Below are positions 56,291-64,000 of a stretch of 64,000 bases of DNA, piece by piece. The notes below the pieces were generated by a model that did no database searches, was not told where the DNA came from, and saw only the letters and a list, made by a program, of their open reading frames with translations. The stretch comes from Larix kaempferi. Lineage: Eukaryota > Streptophyta > Pinopsida > Pinales > Pinaceae. The DNA lies in the NCBI GenBank assembly GCA_027924585.1, contig BSBM01000592.1:4012001-4076000 (forward strand), given 5' to 3'. Made by a program: the position numbers and the translations under genes. The stretch's first letter is position 1. The number at the start of each line of letters is the position of its first letter.

Positions 56291-58080
56291 GATTCAGAGA
56301 TGGAGGATCCTGAGTCTGATTCTCCCCATTTAGAGTTTGGGAGGGAGAAACCAAAAGATTCCTTAGATTCATTATCTCCTAAAGAACTGATTGAGAAGTC
56401 ACTTGATGAACCTCCTGCTAAAATAAGATATGCTTGGTGCCGAGATATCTTACAAAATGTAGAGAAACATGTAGCACCAACAAGCTCATCCAGAGAGCGC
56501 AAGAAAGGTGACATATATTCAGGGTATGTTAGACTGATGAGTCACATCAGTGATTCAGAACCATCCTCATATGAAGAAGCTGCAAATCAACAAGATTGGA
56601 AAGATGCAATGACATAAGAGTACAACTCTATAATGAAGAATGATTTTTGGGTCGAGGTTGTTCCCAAACCTAATGGGAAGTCCATTGTGACTTATTCATG
56701 GATTTACAAGATAAAGCATGTTGCAGATGGTAACATTGAGAAGTATAAATCCAGATTCATTGCCATAGGTTTCTGTCAAAAATAAGGCATTGATTATGAT
56801 GAGACCTTTGCCCCTGTGGCAAGGTACACCACAATCCGAGCAAATTAATGATTGCACTTGCATCCGTTCTAGGATGGAAACTTCACCAGATGGATGTGAA
56901 GACAACATTCCTCAATGGTGAGGTTGAGGAAGAGGTTTATATTCAGCAGCCTAAAGGATTTGTGGGGCATGAGAAGGAGTTCCGAGTTTCAAGGTAAATA
57001 AATATCTATATGGGATTAAGAAAGCCCCCATGTTACTCTAGAATTCATAGCTACCTTAAAAAACTAGGCTTCTGTAAGAGTGAAGCTAATCCAAATTTGT
57101 ACTTCAAAGTAATGAAGAACCAACCATTGATATTGGTTCTATATGTTGATGATTTGTTTCTCACTGCAGAGGAACATTTGATTGCTTGGTGCAAGAGGGA
57201 GCTCACCTTAGAGTTCGGGATGAAATACGTAGGTGCAATGCACTACTTTCTTGGCCTTGAGATCTGGAAAAGAAAATATGAAATTTTATTATCTCAAGGA
57301 AAGTACACTGTGGATATATTGCGTAGGTTTGGCATGATAGATTGCAAATCTATGACCACACTGATGGTTTCTAATTTGAGGAAACTTCATGAGTTAGGCT
57401 CTGGATTAGATCCAATAGATCCCACTTTGTATAGACAACTTATAGGATCACTAATGTACTTGATACATTTGAGTCCTGATATATGTTATGATGTGAGCAT
57501 TTTGAGTCAATTTATGTCTAATCCAAGACATAGACACTGGACAGCTGCTAAGCATGTGCTTAGGTATCTTCGTGGTACAATTTCATATGGACTCAGATAT
57601 GCCTCTAGTGGAGGAGTAATGTTACTTGGTTATATAGACTCAGACTGGGGAAGAATCATTGTGGACTATAAGAGTACATCCAGATACTATTATAGCCTAG
57701 GATCAACTATAATTCATATCACTACCGAAGTAGAATACATAGTTGCTAGTGTTTCCCACTGAGAAGTAGTGTGGCTCAGAAATCTACTTGCAAGGTTGTT
57801 CGGTGAAAATCTTGAGCCTACAGTTATTAGCTATGACAATCAGAGTTGCATCAAGATTTCTGAAAACCCAGTGTTTCATGACAAGTCGAAGCACATTGAA
57901 ATGAAGTATCACTTCATTCGAGACATGGTCCAAAAAGGTACAGTGAAACTTTAGTACATTGCTACTGATGAGCAGATTGCAGTTTTGTTAACAAATCGTC
58001 TGTCAGTGATGAAGTTCAAGTACTTTCGAGACATGCTTGGTATGGCAGAGAATGCTTTCCTTGATAAGAGGGAGTGTTAA
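56291..58080 (+). pseudogene. C2 reverse transcriptase and RNase H
   Basis: The RT start is YEEAANQQDWKDAM and NDFWVEVVPKPNGKS, then YKSRFIAIGFCQK and DETFAPVARYTTIR near 56790. A frameshift near 56850 precedes MDVKTTFLNGEVEEEVYIQQ. The catalytic YVDD is at 57142-57153 (LYVDDLFLTAEE). The connection reads YRQLIGSLMYLIHLSPDICY and HVLRYLRGTISYGLRY. RNase H has LGYIDSDWG, STEVEYI-like ITTEVEYIVAS, and DNQSCIKISENPVFHDKSKH. Stops lie near 56618, 56785 and 57760. Confidence 0.9.
58065..58074 (+). other. Polypurine tract of C2
   Basis: AAGAGGGAG immediately precedes the TGTTAATTATACAAC start of the 3' LTR. Confidence 0.85.
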
Positions 58081-59534
58081 TTATACAACATCAGGAGACA
58101 TTCTCCAAACCAATTTTGTACAACCAAGATTGATCCTCCCGTATAGAGGTGAGCACTTTGATTTCCTTCCGTGTAAAGGTTATTCCTCTCGTATAGAGGT
58201 AATTGATCAAAGTAATTATGTTGTAAAGTCTTGTTGGGAAAGACTTTGGACTTGTGTGTCAAGTTATGATTATCATGTGAACCCTCCATATAAAGGTATC
58301 CATGAGATGGACCGTCCGTATAGAGGTGGACCTTTCGTATAAATGTCATGCTTTACTTGTTAAAAGCATTTAATTTGTTTGATGTATTATTAACCATGAT
58401 CACCAGATTTCTATTAAGTCTCCTTTAGAGATTGATCACCTCTAAAGTGAATTACTTTATCATGTGATCATTTGGTCTGAAATAATATAATATGATCACA
58501 ACATCTGATAATTCTTCTTAGTATAATGTAATGTGATGGATAATTAAAGTTAGCACATATTGACCATGTAGTAAGAGATAAAGAAATAAAATATAAAGCA
58601 TAGAGATCAAGAGAATTCAAAATTTTCCATGCAAACACTTCAGCTAATTAAAGAGAACTTGAATCATCACTTAAAGATATAACTCAGTTAACTAAAGAAA
58701 TCACAGTGGTCACTTCAAGTAAATCAATCAGCATGATTTCAGTTAACTAAGTGTTAAATAAGAAGGACTAGTTAACTAAAGTGTCTTCACTTTAGTTCAA
58801 CTAAAAGGCGACACTTTAGTTAAAGAGAGTTAACTAAGTGACAACAAAGAAGATCTAGTTAACTAAGTGTTATTGCATGATGACACTTGAGTTAAACTAA
58901 AAGATGAAACCTGAGTTGTGACACTTGCATGTTGACACTTAAGTTAGCCACCTAACTAAGTGGAAAAGCTTTCAATTAAAAGGCAAGTTCATCCTAAGTG
59001 ATAGCTCAGAGAGATAAAGCACTGCATGAGAAGTGGGGCGCAACTCTGCATGCAAGATTAATACATCCAGTTTGAGGGCGAGTTCATCCTAAAGTTAGAA
59101 TTTAAAAATAGAAGAGAAGAATGTATAAATATGTTATACGGGATTGATGAATCTAGTTTGAAGCGAATTCTCTTCTCCATTGAAGGAAAGGCGCTTCTCT
59201 CTGTGCAGGGTATTGTTCGTGCTTGTTATTATTGTGCTGGGAACACATACAATTGATCTCTCTTCTATATTGATTCCATATATTCATCAAGAGTGTTTGG
59301 TGATCTCTTATCTTCCGAAGGAAATATGCTATGTTGTAAAAGAAAGCATTCTCTATTATTCATTATATTATATCGAGAAGAATTGTTGGGGTTTTTGTTC
59401 TCATAATTTTGAGGATTATCCCCAGGGTATATCTTGTGTTATGGTTGTATGAATTTCATGGATTAAATTGTCTCATTGCTTCAAGTCTCTGCATCTAAAA
59501 TAATTAAATATCAAAGCTCAACCAAATTTCAACA
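58075..59534 (+). repeat. 3' LTR of C2 (middle LTR of a tandem)
   Basis: Begins TGTTAATTATACAAC and ends AATTTCAACA. It has six copies of the CCGTATA-AGG palindrome-type motif (58135-58346), two more than the 5' LTR. It is directly followed by CGGTATCATATCTCAGG, a primer-site copy. Confidence 0.9.
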
Positions 59535-60213
59535 CGGTATCATATCTCAGGCGTGAAGGAGCTCATTTTTGTTTTCCAACTAGAGCCTACATTGATCCTG
59601 AGAAGTTGAACACAAGATTTGAAGACTATGGCATCAGTCTCTGTACGACCGAAAGACCATCTTAATGGAACCTCAAACTTCAACACTTGGAAGGATAGGA
59701 TTCTCAACATCCTAGAGGAGCATGACTTATATGGCTACGTATCCACTATGGTGTAGGAGCCTACATCTAATGTAGGGTGCATCAACTTCAAGGATAATCA
59801 AGCTAACTAGGCCAAACAGATAATCTATGATTCGGTAAAATATAACTTGATTCCTGTGATCAGACCGATGAAGAAGGTGAAAGAATGTTATGATACATTG
59901 ACTAATCTATATGAGAAGAAGGCCCCAAGTCAAAAGAGGGCATTGCAGAATAAGCTTTGAAACTTATAGATGGAGATAGATGATACAGTGGCCTCCTTCT
60001 TCTCAAATATCTCTTAGGTAATAGATCAACTTGCTAGTATTGAAGTAGTGGTGGATGAAGATGACCTTCTACAAACCACTATTGATGGTCTCCCATCCTC
60101 ACGGGAGACATTCTTGGTTGCCGTAAATGTATGAGAGGTAAACCCTAACTTTGAAAGTTTTTGGAATGCTTGCCTCCAAGAGGAGGGGCGAATCCATAGC
60201 AAGTTAGTGTGCA
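59535..60213 (+). pseudogene. Second C2 unit: leader and gag fragment
   Basis: This block matches 54014-54680 of C2. It shares the primer site, GATTTGAAGACTATGGCATC, gag-coding TCAACACTTGGAAGGAT and GATGGTCTCCCATCCTC. It ends after a gag position equivalent to about 54680 and jumps into LTR sequence at 60214, so the pol region and the LTR start were lost in one deletion. It carries its own stops. Confidence 0.88.
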
Positions 60214-60563
60214 TAATATGTATAAATATGTTATACAGGAATGTTAAATCCAGTGTGAAGTGAATTCTCTTCTCCATTGAATGAAAGGCACTTCTCTTTA
60301 TGTAGGGTATTGTTCGTGCTTGTTATTGTTGTGATGGGAACACATATGATTCATCTCTCTTCTCTATTTATTCCTTAACTTCATCAAGAGTTTTTGGTGA
60401 TCTCTTATCTTCTGAAAGAAATCTGCTATGTGGTAAAATAAAGCATTCTAGGCTATCCATTATGTTATACTGAGAAGAATTGTTGGGGTTTTTGTTCTCA
60501 TAATTTTGAGGATTTTCCTCAGGGTGTATCTTGTGTTATGGTTGTATGAATTTCATGGATTGA
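60214..60563 (+). repeat. Third, partial C2 LTR
   Basis: Matches 59121-59468 of the C2 LTR (ATGTATAAATATGTTATAC, GCACTTCTC and GGGTTTTTGTTCTCATAAT). It lacks the LTR start, and its last about 70 bases are cut off by G4 at ATGGATTGA. Confidence 0.88.
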
Positions 60564-62782
60564 TGTCATGTCCCCAATTTTGGTTCATCCAGTACCATGG
60601 GCGAAAGGGGACAATATCAACCCCTAGGGGAATTAAATTGTATTAATTCTATTTGCTTAGAATTAATTTTATCCTAAGTCTCACAAATTGGAAAATTTAT
60701 TTATTAAAGTTAATTTTGATAAATAAAATTAGTGGATAATGAGCAAGTGGGCCAAGAGGGCGCCCATGTGGAAGATGTTGCCAAAATGGATTAAGGGGTG
60801 AATATATGACAAAAATATGAAGAGAAGGAAGGTGGAGATAAGGTTTCCAAATCAGAAAAAAGAAACAACTAGAAAAAGATAAGGAGGGCGCACTTGCCAA
60901 AAAATAGTCCAGTTTACCAAAAAGGAAACATCCTGAATGGTGTAGTTTCCATTTCAATGCCCAGTTCACAAGGAAAGCAAGTGCTAATGCAAGAAGGAAA
61001 CATCTAAGGTCAAGGAGGGCACAGTTTCTAAAAGAGAAAGCTTGTAAGGAAAAATTAAGGAAAGTATGTCCACTCATGGGTGACCTATTCTCACAGGTCA
61101 CCAAGCCAAGTAACTTGCTCAGCAAGTCATCCTGAAGTTTATAAAAGAAGCCAACCAACTCCATTTCACAACTTTTGTCATTGTGAAGTTTGTATGAGAG
61201 CTTTGAAGCTTCTCTAGGTTTGGTGATGCGCCCAAGCCACTCTATGGGTGATGTGCCCCATTCTCTCATTATCTCTCTCTCTCTCTCTAACAGGTATTGA
61301 AGACTATTGGGAAGCCATTGAAGATCTATTTGCAGCCATTGAAGATAATTTTGCAGCCATTAAATTTCTGATATGAGTTTGGGTTCGAATTGCTTCAGAA
61401 GAGCTTAAGAGTTCCAGAAGAATCCTTCTCATTATCCCCTCTCTTATTCCCCATTCTTCAGTATTGCAAGGTGTTGGTGGAAGGGTTGCTCCATTGAAAG
61501 ATTTCCAGTGATAAATGTGATGAAGGATCTGATGTGTGATGGCCATATTCATAAATTAAGTTGAACTCACAGCCATTCATTCAACTTCTATCATGGCCAA
61601 GTGATTCTAGTTTGAGATTCCCCAAGGATGTCATGTTTTCCACTCAAAAGGTGAAGAACTAAGGGATTGAATATTCTTTCCTTCTGTCATTGAAGAGGAT
61701 GGTTTGATGCTATTTTTCCAGCCATCAAAGCTCTTTAATAAACATCTAAACTAAGTCCTAAAATCTTCTGAACTTCTCATATGAATATGCCCCAAAGGCT
61801 CATGATGTAATAATGGCTTTCAGTCTTGTTTTTCTAGCTTATTTTGGAGTAGTTTCACCATTCAAGCACTTTACTTTCGAATGGTAGAGTTCTGTAGTTG
61901 ATTAGATGATTTATAATCTCTGATATAACTCACCTAATCCATCACAAAAATATTTTCAGCCAGATATATGTTTCTATGAAGGATTGGATAAACCTGGGGG
62001 GGTTTTCAAGGTTTTTATGGTATATAAGTTATCTGGAAATGTAATGAGGTGATGTAAAGTTTGTTGATCTATATTTTCAATCAAATATGTTGTAATAGGT
62101 CCATTAAATACATAATTAAATCTTACAGTGGTAAAATACAAGTTTAACTCCTCCCCTTATGCTCATTGGGCACTCTCGGAGTACTAGTTTTAGCAGAAAT
62201 TGCATTAAAAGAGTTTTGTTGGTCAGAAACCAGTTCTGTCAGTTTCTGCTTCTCATGTAAATAGCCTAGAACACATTCCAACCTTAAGGTATTAAATTTG
62301 TGAGGGTTTTACCATGTTTTGGAAGTCAACCATTAAAACTAGCTCGACAGTCCAAGTCACAACAATTTCCCCCCAACTCTTCATCCAGTGTTTAATTGCT
62401 GATTTTTATGCCCATAGACCTCCATGAACACAAATGTCAGTTTTTTAATCCTTTCCAACTCCCTGATCTAGTTTTTATATGCAGATGTACCCAGGAAGCA
62501 TTGCGGTAGGCTTCAGCAGTAGCTGATGTCCGAAACATAAATGGTCTCCGTGCTTTGTACAAAGGATCCTAAAATTTTCAATTTGTCTAAATTGCTGCTG
62601 CACACTCTCCCATAAAAATTCTAGAACCTAATCTCATTCCTACAATCCTCATTCAGAGTTTCAGTCCCCGTCACTTACATCCTACTCAGTTTGAGAAATG
62701 GCCTTAAAAATTACTAGCAAAATCTTGTTAAAACTTTGAGTGGAAGTGAATATATTGGTCAGATCTTGGCTAGGATATTACA
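60564..62782 (+). mobile_element. 5' LTR of retrotransposon G4
   Basis: Begins TGTCATGTCCCCAATTTTGG inside the third C2 LTR and ends GATATTACA one base before a perfect primer site. A TATA box TATAAAAG lies at about 61140-61147. A (CT)n run at 61265-61288 and three 24-bp-spaced GCAGCCATTGAAGAT units at 61311-61362 lie in the transcribed part. The partner LTR is outside the window, so length (2219 bp) depends on the start being at 60564 rather than 60561. Confidence 0.75.
61140..61147 (+). promoter_or_regulatory. TATA box of G4 LTR
   Basis: TATAAAAG about 575 bases after the LTR start; transcription would start near 61170. Confidence 0.6.
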
Positions 62783-62783
62783 G

Positions 62784-62795
62784 TGGTATCAGAGC
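62784..62795 (+). other. Primer-binding site of G4
   Basis: TGGTATCAGAGC is an exact initiator tRNA-Met primer site, one base after the LTR end. Confidence 0.93.
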
Positions 62796-62887
62796 ACTTT
62801 CCTTGGCTCATCCTGTGGAAATTAACTCTCAGTGGAAAAGTATCTCAGCACTATCTTCAAGTTGCAGTTGTAGAATTAGTCACAATC

Positions 62888-64000
62888 ATGGAAGATTTAG
62901 AGTTTGAGTTGCATGAAAAAGAAGATTATTTTTATGAAGAGTATGATGATTATGATGAGCAGTATGAGGAATATTGCAGACAATATGAGGAGGATAATTC
63001 CCAAGAAGTACCTTCCACAACATCTTCCATGAGATCTTGATTGGAAGAAGAGACTATGGTTATTCTGATAGCCATATTCAGGAAAACGTTGCATGTTCCA
63101 CAATCAAAGGTCAACCTTCTATGGAAGAGATAATAAAAGATATGAAAGATTTATTGGATGCATGTGACTTCACAATAATTTTTGGATCCTCTTCAAGAAG
63201 AGCCTCTAAGAATCTTTATCCTAAGACAACCAAGGAGGAAGCTTTGTCATTTTGGGAGAAGCAAGACCCGAAAACCAATCATGATATTGTTGACAGAATG
63301 AAAGAAGGATCCACAGTGGGGGATCCAACTTTAGAAGAGCATGGAGGAGGAATAATTATGCATGATTGTGGCAGCCATGAAGTTGAAGAATAAATGAGCT
63401 ACTCAGAAGAGGATGACAAAGAAGAAGAGGCACCCAAATACCAAGCAAAAAGTGACAAAGTTATGGACAATTTGGAAAGAGATTCCACTTCAAGACATTC
63501 AGATTTCTTTGTGGGTGATTTCAAGATCACTGCAAAGGAGGGTGATTTGGTTAAGGGTGGTGAGATAGCTTTTGGATCTGATCCAAAGGATGAGCACAAA
63601 TCAGATTGACAGTCACCTCTAGAGCTTCATCAAGAAGTGGAAATCAAGCACACCTCAGGGGGGTGTGAATCAGAAAATTTGGGAAAACATCAAGATGCCA
63701 TAAACTTGTCTCATGAGAAGGATAATTGTCCACAGAGGCATGAATACCATTCTGATTTTTGTAGGCCTTTGTTGCAGCCCCATATGGAAGCCACTACTAG
63801 TGGGAGGATTGGTCTGGTTGATTCCTCCAGTAGTTGCGTTCAAGAATCACGGGAGGTTGAATTGAAAGAAGTAGAAGAGGAGGTTCACCAGCTAGAACTT
63901 CTTGCCCTGATTGGACCATTGAAAATGAGTGAGAGAAAAATAAAGGAGGCACTGAAAAACATCCATGAACTTAATGTTTTGATCTCTCACTGTTGTTCGA
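62888..64000 (+). pseudogene. G4 gag-like first ORF, broken and cut by window end
   Basis: ATG 62888 opens MEDLEFELHEKEDYFYEEYD, an unusually Glu/Asp/Tyr-rich N-terminus. A frameshift near 63025 moves the reading to ILIGRRDYGYSDSHIQENVA and PSMEEIIKDMKDLLDACDFT. It then continues, through stops at 63391 and 63607, as acidic sequence to the window end (for example EVELKEVEEEVHQLELLALI). No capsid or zinc motif is seen within the window. It is placed in gag position after the primer site, but the superfamily (Copia or Gypsy) is undetermined. Confidence 0.6.

Larger units (their letters stand above)
52546..59534 (+). mobile_element. Copia LTR retrotransposon C2
   Basis: C2 has a 5' LTR 52546-54013, a primer site, gag-protease-integrase-RT-RNase H in Copia order, a polypurine tract AAGAGGGAG before 58075, and a 3' LTR 58075-59534. 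The order integrase before RT establishes Ty1/Copia. Frameshifts and stops occur in every domain. The 3' LTR is followed immediately by a second copy of the primer site and gag, so this is the first unit of a tandem. No target duplication can be defined. Confidence 0.93.

Noticed and set aside
60697-61269. 190-codon minus-strand frame with hydrophobic segments
   Set aside because: It lies fully inside the U3/R part of the G4 LTR, opposite the TATA box and transcription direction, and has no family motif.
1-64000. CRISPR array, bacterial operon or riboswitch
   Set aside because: The repeats are LTRs, satellites and tandem duplications without spacer structure. Primer sites, LINE and CACTA ends all indicate a plant nuclear genome.

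Overview
The window looks like intergenic heterochromatin from a large-genome land plant. It carries Ty1/Copia and Ty3/Gypsy elements primed by initiator tRNA-Met or tRNA-Asp, a plant-type L1 LINE with an archaeal-like RNase H, CACTA-type DNA transposon ends, and AT-rich spacer. A gymnosperm or similar large genome would fit, but the species cannot be fixed from sequence alone. I see no convincing host protein-coding gene. Nearly every coding stretch belongs to a transposable element, and most are broken. Layout, with labels used below: C1 (1-~2500, minus) is the 5' end of a Copia element, followed by a degenerate ~210-bp tandem array (2504-3560) and a tRNA-like sequence (4676-4746). A CACTA-type MITE (4805-5246) abuts a decayed minus-strand Gypsy, G1 (5247-8320). 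Gypsy remnant G2 (11370-~15500) is split by a complete small non-autonomous LTR element, W (12598-14956, TSD TTTGA). A second fragment of the G1 family (16348-16775) is followed by one CACTA end (16794). An L1 LINE (~18650-26955) is interrupted by a probable 2.6-kb solo LTR, Z (20554-23200). A ~178-bp satellite-like array (27690-49420) is split by Gypsy element Y (28688-48726, minus, TSD CCATT, two 851-bp LTRs). Y itself contains the Tat/Ogre-like element X (31267-~41505, plus) inside its integrase. A Gypsy 3' end, G3 (~51065), a CA/TA microsatellite and AT-rich duplications lead to Copia element C2 (52546-59534). C2 is joined through its 3' LTR to a deleted second unit (59535-60563), which is cut by a further LTR element, G4 (60564 to the window end). 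The most interesting object is X. A TG...CA region of about 5.05 kb that looks like one very long LTR carries an intact 1068-codon ORF (32209-35415) behind its own TATA box, and is followed directly by a tRNA-Asp primer-binding site and a nearly intact 5.1-kb gag-pol frame. The 1068-aa product has an N-terminal globular part, a SUMO-interaction-like and NLS-like segment, a long coiled coil and a helical C-terminus. In gag-pol an archaeal-like RNase H with all four catalytic acidic residues lies before the reverse transcriptase, while the ordinary RNase H after it has lost catalytic residues. X stops inside its integrase zinc domain, and no right-hand target duplication is visible. Other points worth following are a decayed extra ORF downstream of the L1 ORF2, element W with a coiled-coil product and no polymerase, palindromic repeats in the C2 LTR, and the LTR-gag-LTR tandem of C2. 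Relative insertion order readable from nesting: array, then Y, then X; G2, then W; LINE, then Z; C2 tandem, then G4.
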